Shown: one piece after another, positions 34,783-43,670 of the stretch
Layout: each line of letters starts with the position of its first letter
How positions within the stretch are numbered: position 1 is the stretch's first letter
NCBI RefSeq assembly: GCF_004217285.1
Contig: NZ_SHKS01000001.1
Coordinates: forward strand, 503,195 to 567,194
Direction of reading: 5' to 3'
DNA length: 64,000 bases
Origin: Streptomyces sp. BK239
Lineage (GTDB): Bacteria; Actinomycetota; Actinomycetes; Streptomycetales; Streptomycetaceae
Notes under the pieces: model-generated
Told to the model about the DNA's origin: nothing
Database searches by the model: none
What the model saw: only the letters and a program-made list of their open reading frames with translations
Program-made: the position numbers and the translations under genes

Positions 34783-37530
34783 GTGTCGGAAAACAAAGAT
34801 CTCCCGGTAGCCGATCAGGCCGCGACCGTTGAGAGCGTGAAGTTCGTCTACGACTTCACCGAGGGCAACAAGGACCTCAAGGACCTCCTCGGCGGCAAGG
34901 GCGCGAACCTCGCCGAGATGACGAACCTGGGCCTGCCGGTCCCGCCCGGGTTCACCATCACCACCGAGGCCTGCAAGGTCTACCTCGACAGCGGCGACGA
35001 GCCGGTGGCACTGCGTGACGAGGTCAGCGCCCACCTCGACGCCCTCGAGGGCAAGATGGGCAAGAAGCTCGGCCAGGCCGACGACCCGCTCCTCGTCTCC
35101 GTCCGCTCGGGCGCCAAGTTCTCCATGCCCGGCATGATGGACACCGTCCTGAACATCGGGCTCTCCGACAAGTCGGTCCAGGGCCTGGCCAAGCAGGCCG
35201 GCGACGACCGCTTCGCCTGGGACTCCTACCGCCGCCTCATCCAGATGTTCGGCAAGACCGTCCTCGGCGTCGACGGCGAGCTGTTCGAGGACGCGCTGGA
35301 GGCGGCGAAGGCGGCCAAGAAGGTCACCGTCGACACCGAGCTGGAGGCGGCCGACCTCAAGAAGCTCGTCACCAAGTTCAAGAAGATCGTCAAGACCGAG
35401 GCCGGCCGGGACTTCCCGCAGGACCCGCGCGAGCAGATGGACCTCGCCATCAAGGCCGTCTTCGACTCGTGGAACGGCGACCGCGCCAAGCTGTACCGGC
35501 GCCAGGAGCGCATCCCGCACGACCTCGGCACGGCCGTCAACGTCTGCTCCATGGTCTTCGGCAACCTCGGCCCCGACTCCGGCACCGGCGTCGCCTTCAC
35601 CCGCGACCCCGCCTCCGGCCACCAGGGCGTCTACGGCGACTACCTCCAGAACGCCCAGGGCGAGGACGTCGTCGCGGGCATCCGCAACACGGTCCCGCTC
35701 GCGGAGCTGGAGTCGATCGACAAGAAGTCGTACGACCAGCTGATGCAGATCATGGAGACCCTGGAGAACCACTACAAGGATCTCTGCGACATCGAGTTCA
35801 CCATCGAGCGCGGCCAGCTGTGGATGCTCCAGACCCGCGTCGGCAAGCGCACCGCGGGCGCGGCCTTCCGCATCGCGACGCAGCTCGTGGACCAGGGGCT
35901 CATCGACGAGGCGGAGGCGCTCCAGCGCGTCAACGGCGCCCAGCTCGCCCAGCTGATGTTCCCCCGCTTCGACGAGGACGCGAAGATCGCGCAGGTCGGC
36001 CGGGGCATCGCCGCCTCACCGGGCGCGGCGGTCGGCAAGGCGGTCTTCGACTCGTACACCGCCGTCAAGTGGTCCCGCTCGGGCGAGAAGGTCATCCTGG
36101 TCCGCCGTGAGACCAACCCCGACGACCTCGACGGCATGATCGCGGCGGAGGGCATCCTCACCTCCCGCGGCGGCAAGACCTCCCACGCGGCCGTCGTCGC
36201 GCGCGGCATGGGCAAGACCTGTGTCTGCGGCGCGGAGGAGCTCGAGGTCGACACCAAGCGCCGCCGGATGACCGTGCCGGGCGGCCACGTGGTGGAGGAG
36301 GGCGACGTCATCTCCATCGACGGCTCCTCCGGCAAGGTCTACCTGGGCGAGGTCCCGGTGGTCCCCTCCCCGGTCGTGGAGTACTTCGAGGGCCGTATGC
36401 ACGCCGGCGCCCACGACGCCGACGAACTGGTCGAGGCGGTCCACCGGATCATGGCCTTCGCCGACCGCAAGCGGCGCCTGAGGGTCCGCGCCAACGCAGA
36501 CAACGCCGAGGACGCGCTGCGCGCCCGCCGCTTCGGCGCCCAGGGCATCGGCCTGTGCCGCACGGAGCACATGTTCCTCGGCGACCGCCGTGAGCTGGTC
36601 GAGCGGCTGATCCTGGCCGACACGGAGGCCGAGCGCGAGGAGTCCCTGAAGGCGCTGCTCCCGCTGCAGAAGAAGGACTTCGTCGAGCTCTTCTCGGCGA
36701 TGGACGGCCTCCCGGTGACGATCCGCCTCCTGGACCCGCCGCTGCACGAGTTCCTCCCCGACATCACCGAGCTGTCGGTCCGCGTGGCCCTGGCGGAGTC
36801 CCGTCAGGAGCCCCACGAGAACGAGCTGCGCCTGCTCCAGGCCGTCCACCGTCTGCACGAGCAGAACCCGATGCTGGGTCTGCGCGGCGTACGGCTCGGC
36901 CTGGTCATCCCCGGCCTGTTCACGATGCAGGTCCGCGCCATCGCCGAGGCGGCCGCCGAGCGCCGCAACGCCAAGGGCGACCCGCGCGCCGAGATCATGA
37001 TCCCGCTCGTCGGCACGGTTCAGGAGCTGGAGATCGTGCGGGAGGAGGCCGACCAGGTCATCGCCGAGGTGCAGGAGGCCACGGGCACCGAGCTGAAGCT
37101 CGCGATCGGCACGATGATCGAGCTGCCGCGCGCCGCGCTCACGGCGGGCCAGATCGCCGAGGCGGCGGAGTTCTTCTCCTTCGGCACGAACGACCTCACC
37201 CAGACGGTGTGGGGCTTCTCCCGCGACGACGTGGAGGCCTCGTTCTTCACGGCCTACCTGGAGAAGGGCATCTTCGGCGTCTCCCCGTTCGAGACGATCG
37301 ACAAGGACGGCGTGGGCTCGCTGGTCAAGCTGGCGGCGGAGGCGGGCCGTGCGACCCGCCCCGACCTCAAGCTGGGCGTCTGCGGCGAGCACGGCGGCGA
37401 CCCGGAGTCGGTGCACTTCTTCCACGAGGCCGGCCTGGACTACGTCTCCTGCTCCCCGTTCCGCATCCCGGTGGCCCGCCTGGAAGCGGGCCGGGCGGCC
37501 ACGCAGTCCACGGGCAGCGACCACCGCTGA
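34783..37530 (+). CDS. ppdK: Pyruvate, phosphate dikinase
   Basis: A 915-residue enzyme interconverting pyruvate + ATP + Pi and PEP + AMP + PPi. The nucleotide-binding N-domain includes DLLGGKGANLAEM (residue about 25). The swivelling phosphohistidine domain has TSRGGKTSHAAVVARGMGK near 460. The PEP/pyruvate barrel includes GLCRTEHMF, FSFGTNDLTQ and the C-terminal CGEHGGDP. The GTG at 34783 has GAGGAG about 10 nt upstream. It is followed by a strong hairpin. Confidence 0.97.
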   Translation: MSENKDLPVADQAATVESVKFVYDFTEGNKDLKDLLGGKGANLAEMTNLGLPVPPGFTITTEACKVYLDSGDEPVALRDEVSAHLDALEGKMGKKLGQADDPLLVSVRSGAKFSMPGMMDTVLNIGLSDKSVQGLAKQAGDDRFAWDSYRRLIQMFGKTVLGVDGELFEDALEAAKAAKKVTVDTELEAADLKKLVTKFKKIVKTEAGRDFPQDPREQMDLAIKAVFDSWNGDRAKLYRRQERIPHDLGTAVNVCSMVFGNLGPDSGTGVAFTRDPASGHQGVYGDYLQNAQGEDVVAGIRNTVPLAELESIDKKSYDQLMQIMETLENHYKDLCDIEFTIERGQLWMLQTRVGKRTAGAAFRIATQLVDQGLIDEAEALQRVNGAQLAQLMFPRFDEDAKIAQVGRGIAASPGAAVGKAVFDSYTAVKWSRSGEKVILVRRETNPDDLDGMIAAEGILTSRGGKTSHAAVVARGMGKTCVCGAEELEVDTKRRRMTVPGGHVVEEGDVISIDGSSGKVYLGEVPVVPSPVVEYFEGRMHAGAHDADELVEAVHRIMAFADRKRRLRVRANADNAEDALRARRFGAQGIGLCRTEHMFLGDRRELVERLILADTEAEREESLKALLPLQKKDFVELFSAMDGLPVTIRLLDPPLHEFLPDITELSVRVALAESRQEPHENELRLLQAVHRLHEQNPMLGLRGVRLGLVIPGLFTMQVRAIAEAAAERRNAKGDPRAEIMIPLVGTVQELEIVREEADQVIAEVQEATGTELKLAIGTMIELPRAALTAGQIAEAAEFFSFGTNDLTQTVWGFSRDDVEASFFTAYLEKGIFGVSPFETIDKDGVGSLVKLAAEAGRATRPDLKLGVCGEHGGDPESVHFFHEAGLDYVSCSPFRIPVARLEAGRAATQSTGSDHR

Positions 37531-37630
37531 CCCCGCCGGGTCCTCGGCATCCCCGAGGGCCCGCCCGACCCCGGAGCCGCCGCGGTCCCCGACCCTCAGC
37601 ACCGATCGCGACGGCTCCGGCACGCAAGAG

Positions 37631-37663
37631 GAGGGCGACACCCTGTGCGGGGGTGTCGCCCTC
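37631..37663 (+). terminator. ppdK terminator hairpin
   Basis: gagggcgacaccc (37631-37643) pairs perfectly with gggtgtcgccctc (37651-37663) around a 7-nt loop; flanking caag/cttg bases extend the stem with mismatches. It also lies between convergent ppdK and the excalibur gene, so it may serve both. Confidence 0.85.
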
Positions 37664-37694
37664 TTGTGTTGTGTGGGCCGGGCTTCGGGGGCTG

Positions 37695-38162
37695 CTACTC
37701 GCAGGCCGAGCCGTCGCCGTCGCGGTCGAGGTGGCGGTCGTAGCCGGGGTCGCCCGGGTGCAGCGGGGTGGCGCCGGCGGCCCGGGCCTCGGTGCAGTTG
37801 GCGTAGTACACGTCGGCGCCGCCGGAGCCCCCGGAGGTGCCCTGGTCGTCGGACGTCGTGTCGTCGTTCGCCGGTGCCGGCGCGGTGACCGTCTTGGTGA
37901 CCTGCACCTTCACCGTCGCCGTGGCCGTCACGGTCGTGGCGGGGCGTGGCGCCGCCGTGGCAGTCGCCGTGGCCGTCGTGGTGACGGTCACCGTCGGGCG
38001 GGGCTCGGCCGAGAGGGGCTTGGCGTCAGAGGCGGCCTTCCCGTCGTCGCCGGCGCCGATGCCGACGCCGACGAACAGCGCCAGTGCCAGGGCCGGCAGG
38101 ACGAAGCGCTTGCGGGCCCACTTGGGCGGGACGGGAGCAGCGGTGGCGTACGGGTTGGTCAT
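37695..38162 (-). CDS. Excalibur calcium-binding domain membrane protein
   Basis: A 155-residue protein with an N-terminal membrane anchor (FVLPALALALFVGVGIGAG), a low-complexity Thr/Val/Ala stalk (TVTVTTTATATATA) and a C-terminal excalibur domain. That domain shows YYANCTEARAAG and the calcium loop DRDGDGSACE at the extreme end. Likely exposed on the cell surface; role unknown. GTCGTCCCCCC-rich upstream with no clear regulator. Confidence 0.9.
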   Translation of the reverse strand: MTNPYATAAPVPPKWARKRFVLPALALALFVGVGIGAGDDGKAASDAKPLSAEPRPTVTVTTTATATATAAPRPATTVTATATVKVQVTKTVTAPAPANDDTTSDDQGTSGGSGGADVYYANCTEARAAGATPLHPGDPGYDRHLDRDGDGSACE

Positions 38163-38287
38163 GGTGTCGTCCCCCCAGGGCTGGTGCTTGAAGGGACGAC
38201 GGTAAGCCGTGATCCATTGAAGTGGAGCAGATGTGGCCTAGTTGTGATGATTGTGTGAACCGGCAGGGTGGACGGGTCCCGTTGGGG

Positions 38288-39445
38288 TCACGAGCGGAAC
38301 GGGCCCCGTATTTCGTAGGTGATGCCGCCCGACGAACTGCCCGAGGTGCCGCGCTGGCTGGAGAAGTAGAGGCGGGTGCCGTCGGGGGAGAAGGCCGGGC
38401 CGGTGATCTCCGAGAGGGACTGGCCGTCGACGCGGAGGAAGGGGGCGACGACGTCGTCCGGGGTGATGACGCAGATCTCCATGTTGCCGCCGTCCTCCGC
38501 GACGAACAGGTCGCCGGACGCGGTGCCGGTGACGTTGTCCACGCCCGTGAGCGGGGGTGTGCCGCTCGCCACCAGGGAGTCGTCGTAGGCGAGTTCGATG
38601 GTCTCGGCGGCGGGGTTGTACCGCCAGACGCGGTTGTCGCCCTTCGTCGTGAACCAGCAGGCGCCGTCGGCGTAGTAGCAGCCCTCGCCGCCGTTGAAGC
38701 GCTTGGCGCCGGACACCTGGTTGCGGGTGGCGGTGGCGCCGGTGGGGTCGGGGACCCGGGACCAGCGGACCGGGCCGCTGGTCGCGCTGCCCGCCACCAG
38801 CACCTCCAGCGTCCCGGCGGACAGGTCGCCCCAGGTCGTCGGGCGGAAGCGGTAGAAGCAGCCGTCGGAGACGTCCTCCGTCAGGTAGATCACCTGACGG
38901 ACCGGGTCGGCGGCCGCCGCCTCGTGCTTGAAGCGGCCCATCGCGTCCCGCCGCACCGCCGCCTTCACTCCCCACGGATCGGTCTCGTAGACGTACCCCC
39001 GGTCGACCTCCTCGCAGGACAGCCAGGTGTTCCAAGGCGTCTTCCCGCCGGCGCAGTTGGTGCGGGTGCCGGACAGCACGCGGTACGCCGAGGTGACCGT
39101 CCCCGTCGAGGAGAACCGCACCGCGCTCGCGCCGCCCGACGGGTTGATCTCCGAGTTGGACACGTAGATCCAGCCGGTTCCGTCGGCGTAACACGCTCCG
39201 CCGTCGGGGGCGTTGTGCCAGGTGTACGAGGTGCCGGGCACTGTCTGCCCGGAGCGGGCGATCACCCGGCTGGTGAAACCGGCCGGGAGGCGGATGCCGC
39301 TCGCGTCCGGAGCGCCGAGCGCCCCGTACGGTCCGGCGCCGGGCTGGGCGGGCGCGGCGTACGCGGCGCCGCGCCACAGGGTTCCGCCGAGCGCGGCGGA
39401 GGTCCCGCCGAGCACGGCCGCACGCAGGAGGGTACGACGTTCCAC
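38288..39445 (-). CDS. DUF839/PhoX-like secreted protein with Tat-type signal
   Basis: A 385-residue protein with an N-terminal twin-arginine signal (MERRTLLRAAVLGG... ending AYAAP). The mature part is beta-propeller-like with repeated GxCYADGTGWIYVSNSE and ETDPWGVKAAVRRDAMGRFKHEAA. It belongs to the DUF839 superfamily that includes PhoX alkaline phosphatases, which are Tat-exported and use Ca/Fe. Phosphatase activity is inferred. No PHO box was recognised. Confidence 0.78.
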   Translation of the reverse strand: MERRTLLRAAVLGGTSAALGGTLWRGAAYAAPAQPGAGPYGALGAPDASGIRLPAGFTSRVIARSGQTVPGTSYTWHNAPDGGACYADGTGWIYVSNSEINPSGGASAVRFSSTGTVTSAYRVLSGTRTNCAGGKTPWNTWLSCEEVDRGYVYETDPWGVKAAVRRDAMGRFKHEAAAADPVRQVIYLTEDVSDGCFYRFRPTTWGDLSAGTLEVLVAGSATSGPVRWSRVPDPTGATATRNQVSGAKRFNGGEGCYYADGACWFTTKGDNRVWRYNPAAETIELAYDDSLVASGTPPLTGVDNVTGTASGDLFVAEDGGNMEICVITPDDVVAPFLRVDGQSLSEITGPAFSPDGTRLYFSSQRGTSGSSSGGITYEIRGPFRS

Positions 39446-39622
39446 GTCAGCTCCAGGAGTGTCGACACCGGCCCGCCACCGGCCGGCGGCGGGGTCGTGC
39501 GGTGAGAGAGGCTAGAAGCGCAGGGTAACCGTGTCGTGGACATGACGTAATGGGGAGGTGTCGGGATGCGGGCGCACGGACGGGCGTGCCTACGCTGGGG
39601 GCATAAGCGGAAGGAGAGCTTC

Positions 39623-40552
39623 ATGTCTGTCGCCTGGAGCACGCCCGACATCCCCGATCAGTCCGGCCGCACGGCGGTCGTCACCGGCGCCAACAGCGGG
39701 ATCGGGTATGTCACGGCGCGGGAGCTGGCCCGGCGGGGCGCACACGTGGTGCTGGCCTGCCGCAGCGAGTCACGCGGGCGGGAGGCCGTCGAGCGGCTGG
39801 CCGGTGAAGTGCCGGGCGCCGAGATCGAGTTGCGGCCACTGGATCTCGGAGACCTCGCCTCCGTACGGGAGTTCGCGGCCCGTCTTCCCCATGCGCGGCT
39901 CGACCTGCTCGTCAACAACGCCGGTGTGATGGCGCTGCCCTACGGCACCACCGCCGACGGCTTCGAGACGCAGTTCGGCGTCAACCACCTCGGCCACTTC
40001 GCCCTCACCGGGTTGCTGCTGCCCACGCTGCTCGACACGCCCGGCGCGCGCGTGGTGACCGTCTCCAGCATGGCCCACGTGCTCGGCAACATCGACCCGC
40101 ACGACCTCAACAGCGAGCGGCGTTACCGCCGTTGGATCGCCTATGGTCGGTCCAAGACCGCCAACCTGCTCTTCACCCACGAACTGGCCCGACGGCTCGA
40201 CGAAGCCGGCGCCGAGGTGATCGCGGCGGCCGCGCACCCCGGGTACGCGGCGACCAACCTCCAGACCGCCGGGGTCCGCGCCGAGGGGCGCCGGCGCGCC
40301 GAACGGCTGGTGGAGGCCGGCAACCGCGTCTTCGCCCAGTCCGCCGAGGAGGGTGCCCTGCCCACCCTGTACGCCGCGACCGCGCCGGGCGTGCGCCCCG
40401 ACTCCTTCACCGGCCCGTCCCGCGCGATGTGGCGCGGGGCGCCCGGCCCGTCGTGGCGGGCCCCCTGGACCCTGGAGGACCGGGCGGGCGAACGGCTGTG
40501 GACGGAGTCGGAGCGGCTCACGGGGGTGCGGTTCGAGGGGCTCAAGGGGTAG
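39623..40552 (+). CDS. Short-chain dehydrogenase/reductase
   Basis: A 309-residue Rossmann oxidoreductase. The cofactor motif is TGANSGIG (residue about 20), NNAG is near 95, and the catalytic Ser/Tyr/Lys include YGRSKTANL. The length and sequence resemble the retinol-dehydrogenase/WWOX-like group. ATG with AAGGAG upstream. Convergent with SulP over 24 bp. Substrate unknown. Confidence 0.9.
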   Translation: MSVAWSTPDIPDQSGRTAVVTGANSGIGYVTARELARRGAHVVLACRSESRGREAVERLAGEVPGAEIELRPLDLGDLASVREFAARLPHARLDLLVNNAGVMALPYGTTADGFETQFGVNHLGHFALTGLLLPTLLDTPGARVVTVSSMAHVLGNIDPHDLNSERRYRRWIAYGRSKTANLLFTHELARRLDEAGAEVIAAAAHPGYAATNLQTAGVRAEGRRRAERLVEAGNRVFAQSAEEGALPTLYAATAPGVRPDSFTGPSRAMWRGAPGPSWRAPWTLEDRAGERLWTESERLTGVRFEGLKG

Positions 40553-40576
40553 CCGACATCCCCCGGCGGGCGGGGC

Positions 40577-42805
40577 TCAGTTCTGCGCGTACCCCGGGGC
40601 GTATTCCTGTGCGTACCGCTCCGCGAAGTCCTCCGGCATGGGCCGGGTGTCCAGGTAGAACCACTCGGCCGTGGGGCCGGGGGCGGCGGCCGGGGCGTGG
40701 GCGTCGGCGTGGGCACGAGGCGGCTCGGGGGAGGTCTCCGAGCCGTGCCGGGCGGGCCTCCCGGGGGCGAAGGTCGGGCGGCGGGGGAGACGGCCCGCTG
40801 CTGTGGAGCCGGCCGGGTGCCGGTCCGTCGCCGGCTCCGCCGGCTGCGCGGTGGCCTCCTCCGTGCTCCGCGGCTTCGCCGGACCCGGCATCAGCAGTTC
40901 CACCCGCAGACCCTTGCCGCGCTGCTGGGCGGTGAACTCCTCCACCTGGCTGCGGCAGGCGTGGTCGAGGTGGGTCACGCCGGTCAGGTCGAGCCTGATC
41001 CTGGGCCTGCCCGACTCGGCCGCGGCCTCCAGGGCCTCGATGACCTGGGGCAGGCGCAGGAACGTCGCGTTCCCCGCCATCACCACCTTCGCGGTGTCGT
41101 CCTCCACGTGCTGCCGGATCACCGTCTGCGACATCCGCACCGCCGCCAGCACGATCCCCGCCGCAAGACCGAACAGGACGCCCTCCAGCAGCGCGGTCGC
41201 CACGATGACCAGCGTGGTGAGCGTCATCACCGTGAACTCGCCGCGGTCCTGCTTCCACATCTTCGGGAACTCCGCGGGCGCGAACAGCTTCCAGCCGCTG
41301 TGGATGAGCACACCCGCGAGGACCGAGACCGGGATCAGTGCCAGCACCTGGGGGAGCAGCAGGGCGAAGGCGAGCAGCCACAGGCCGTGCAGGGTGCGGG
41401 AGAGCCGCGTCTTGGCGCCCGCCTGGACGTTGGCCGAACTGCGGGCCACCACCGCGGTGATGGGCAGCGCGCCGAGGAGTCCGGCGACCGTGTTGCCGGC
41501 GCCCTGCGCGATCAGCTCGGGGTTGTAGCGGGTGCGCGGTCCGTCGTGCATTCGGTCGACCGCGGCCGCGGTGAACAGCGACTCGGCGGACGCGATCACG
41601 GTGAAGGTCAGGATCGCGGTGATGACGCCGGCGTCCGCGAGACCCGCGAACTGCCCTGCGCCGGGCACGTCGACGGCGGCGAGGAGATTGCCCACCTGGA
41701 GGGTCTTCACCTCCACGCCGGGCAGCGCGGCGATCGCGATGCCGACGCCCACGGCGACCAGTGCGGCCGGGATCTTGTTGACCGGGCCGGGCGCCTTCTT
41801 CCACAGGAAGCTCAGGACGACCGTGGCGATGCCGAGGCCGGCCGCGATCATCGTCTGCGGGTCGCCGAAGGTGTCCGCGAGCAGTCCGGGGATGCCGGCC
41901 ATGTTCTCGATCGGCGTTCCGGGAGCTTTCGCGTCGGCCGCCGGGTAGGCCTGGCTGAACATCAGCGGCAGGCCGATGCCGGCGAGCATGCCCTGGACGA
42001 CGGCCAGGGAGATCGCCTGGAAGAACCGGCCGAACCTGACCAGCCCGAGGACGATCTGAAGCAGCCCGGAGAAGAACACGATCACGCCGAGCATGACGAC
42101 GCCGTGCTCCAGCACCGTCTCCGAGACCAGCGCGGCGAGACCGGCGGCCGGGCCGCTGACCTGGAGGGTGCTGCCGCGGGCCATGCCCACCACCAGGCCG
42201 CCGATGACACCCGAGATGATGCCCAGCTCGGCGGGGACCCCGGAGGCCACGGCCACGCCGATGCACAGCGGGAGCGCGACCAGGAAGACGACGAGGGACG
42301 CGGTGATCTCGGTGGCCAGGTCGCCCTTCGGGGCGGCGGAGGACACGCCGGCGGCGGACTCCCCGCCGCCGGAGGCCTTCCCGCGCACGAAGGCGAACGC
42401 CTTCCCGAGGGAGGGCCGTTCGGCGGCCGGCGGCGCGTTCGCCGGTTCCGGGGTGAAGAGGTCGCTGCGGTCGAAGGGGTCGCTGCCGTCCGGCGCGGGA
42501 AAGCCCCGGTCGAAGTCGGCGGCGCGGTCGAAGTCGGCCGCGCGGTCGAACTCGGCCGCGCGGTCGAAGGAGGCCGTCTCGCTGCGGGCGTCAGACGTGC
42601 CGTGCCCGGCCGACGCTCCGTACCCGGCCGACGCTCCGTACCCGGCCGGCGCTCCGTACCCGGCCGGTGGTCCTGCCGGTCGTGGCGGCGCGCCGGGGAA
42701 CCCGCCGTCCGCGGCGAAGTCCCGTGCTCCGACCGGGCTTTCCGTCCCCGGCGACCCCGAACCGCCGCCCCGGCCCCAGCCGTGCCGTGCGTGTGCGCCG
42801 CTCAT
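40577..42805 (-). CDS. SulP-family anion transporter with a repeat-rich N-terminal tail
   Basis: A 742-residue protein. The N-terminal 170 residues are disordered with in-frame hexapeptide repeats (FDRAAD x4; AGYGAS-type x3-4). Next comes the SulP membrane domain (LATEITASLVVFLVALPLCIGVAVASG start; about 11-12 helices). A C-terminal STAS-like domain (RIRLDLTGVTHLDHACR) follows. The ATG overlaps the stop of the carbonic anhydrase gene, a pairing known for SulP bicarbonate transporters, so bicarbonate uptake is the best guess. Confidence 0.88.
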   Translation of the reverse strand: MSGAHARHGWGRGGGSGSPGTESPVGARDFAADGGFPGAPPRPAGPPAGYGAPAGYGASAGYGASAGHGTSDARSETASFDRAAEFDRAADFDRAADFDRGFPAPDGSDPFDRSDLFTPEPANAPPAAERPSLGKAFAFVRGKASGGGESAAGVSSAAPKGDLATEITASLVVFLVALPLCIGVAVASGVPAELGIISGVIGGLVVGMARGSTLQVSGPAAGLAALVSETVLEHGVVMLGVIVFFSGLLQIVLGLVRFGRFFQAISLAVVQGMLAGIGLPLMFSQAYPAADAKAPGTPIENMAGIPGLLADTFGDPQTMIAAGLGIATVVLSFLWKKAPGPVNKIPAALVAVGVGIAIAALPGVEVKTLQVGNLLAAVDVPGAGQFAGLADAGVITAILTFTVIASAESLFTAAAVDRMHDGPRTRYNPELIAQGAGNTVAGLLGALPITAVVARSSANVQAGAKTRLSRTLHGLWLLAFALLLPQVLALIPVSVLAGVLIHSGWKLFAPAEFPKMWKQDRGEFTVMTLTTLVIVATALLEGVLFGLAAGIVLAAVRMSQTVIRQHVEDDTAKVVMAGNATFLRLPQVIEALEAAAESGRPRIRLDLTGVTHLDHACRSQVEEFTAQQRGKGLRVELLMPGPAKPRSTEEATAQPAEPATDRHPAGSTAAGRLPRRPTFAPGRPARHGSETSPEPPRAHADAHAPAAAPGPTAEWFYLDTRPMPEDFAERYAQEYAPGYAQN
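42507..42578 (-). repeat. 18-bp coding repeat 1 in the SulP tail
   Basis: Units starting cggtcgaa at 42507, 42525, 42543 and 42561 have an exact 18-bp period and encode FDRAAD-like hexapeptides. The first three units differ by one or two bases; the fourth is partial. Confidence 0.85.
42605..42670 (-). repeat. 18-bp coding repeat 2 in the SulP tail
   Basis: cccggccgacgctccgta repeats at 42605, 42623 and 42641, with a partial unit at 42659. The period is 18 bp and the units encode AGYGAS/AGYGAP-like hexapeptides on the minus strand. Confidence 0.85.
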
Positions 42806-43407
42806 GCCGCGTGCACCCGGAACAGGCCGTCGTCGTCCAGCTCGTGCACCTGACCGGTGTCCACCTCGTAGTACCAGCCGTGCAGTCGCAGCCGTCCCTC
42901 GTCGAGCCGCCGCCGGGCCGCCGGGTAACCACGCAGCACCGCCGGCTGGTTGACGACGTTCCGCTGGACGACGTCGGGCAGCGTGGGGGCTGCCGCTTCC
43001 CCGTCCAGGACGGACGCCAGCCGGGGGCGGGCCAGTTGCAGCCAGGCGTCCACGCCGGGCAGGGCGGAGAGGTCGTCGCCCGACTTGAGCGCGCCCATCG
43101 CACCGCAGTGGGAGTGACCGCACACGACGACGTCCTGAACGCCGAGCACCTCCAGTGCGTACTCGATGGTGGCGGCCTCGCCCGAGGCGCCCGGCCGGCT
43201 GTGCGGCGGGACGATATTGCCCGCGTTGCGCAGCTCGAATATCTCTCCGGGGCGCGCTCCGGTGATGAGCGCGGGTATCACCCGTGAGTCCGAGCAGGTG
43301 ATGAACAATGCCTCGGGATATTGGCCTTCGGCCAGCCTCCGGTATTCGCCGCTTTCGAAGTCGACCCGTCGCTTGAACGAGCGCGCGCGGTCCAGCAATG
43401 CCTTCAC
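42802..43407 (-). CDS. Beta-class carbonic anhydrase
   Basis: A 201-residue zinc enzyme interconverting CO2 and bicarbonate. Zinc and catalytic residues are C38, D40 and R42 (CSDSR) and H98 and C101 (CGHSHCG). The GTG at 43407 is well supported by GGGAGG 7 nt upstream. The stop overlaps the SulP ATG, so the two should be made together and may link CO2 hydration to bicarbonate transport. A long hairpin lies in its leader. Confidence 0.95.
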   Translation of the reverse strand: MKALLDRARSFKRRVDFESGEYRRLAEGQYPEALFITCSDSRVIPALITGARPGEIFELRNAGNIVPPHSRPGASGEAATIEYALEVLGVQDVVVCGHSHCGAMGALKSGDDLSALPGVDAWLQLARPRLASVLDGEAAAPTLPDVVQRNVVNQPAVLRGYPAARRRLDEGRLRLHGWYYEVDTGQVHELDDDGLFRVHAA

Positions 43408-43440
43408 GGTTCCTCCCGGTGGGGTGTGTCCGGCCAGGTG

Positions 43441-43474
43441 AGGCCTGGTCGGAGGGACGAGGCCGACCAGGCCT
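43441..43474. promoter_or_regulatory. Leader hairpin upstream of carbonic anhydrase
   Basis: aggcctggtcgg (43441-43452) and ccgaccaggcct (43463-43474) form a perfect 12-bp stem with a 10-nt loop, extendable through ggtga/tcacc with a bulge. It lies 34-67 bp before the anhydrase start and could be an operator or leader structure. A second small palindrome, ggacatattttgtcc, is at 43541-43555. Confidence 0.6.
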
Positions 43475-43670
43475 GACTCACCGTAGAGGGGCGATCGCCA
43501 GGCGAAGGTTAGAGGAACACTAAATCGTCGACAGGGTCGGGACATATTTTGTCCGATGCTGAGCCGCTGATCACACAGGGCTGGAATCGATCGACGTATT
43601 ACTGACCGTTCTTGTAGCGTGACGGCTCCACGGAACACGCGAAATCGGTTCACGGGAGAGACGGAAACGC

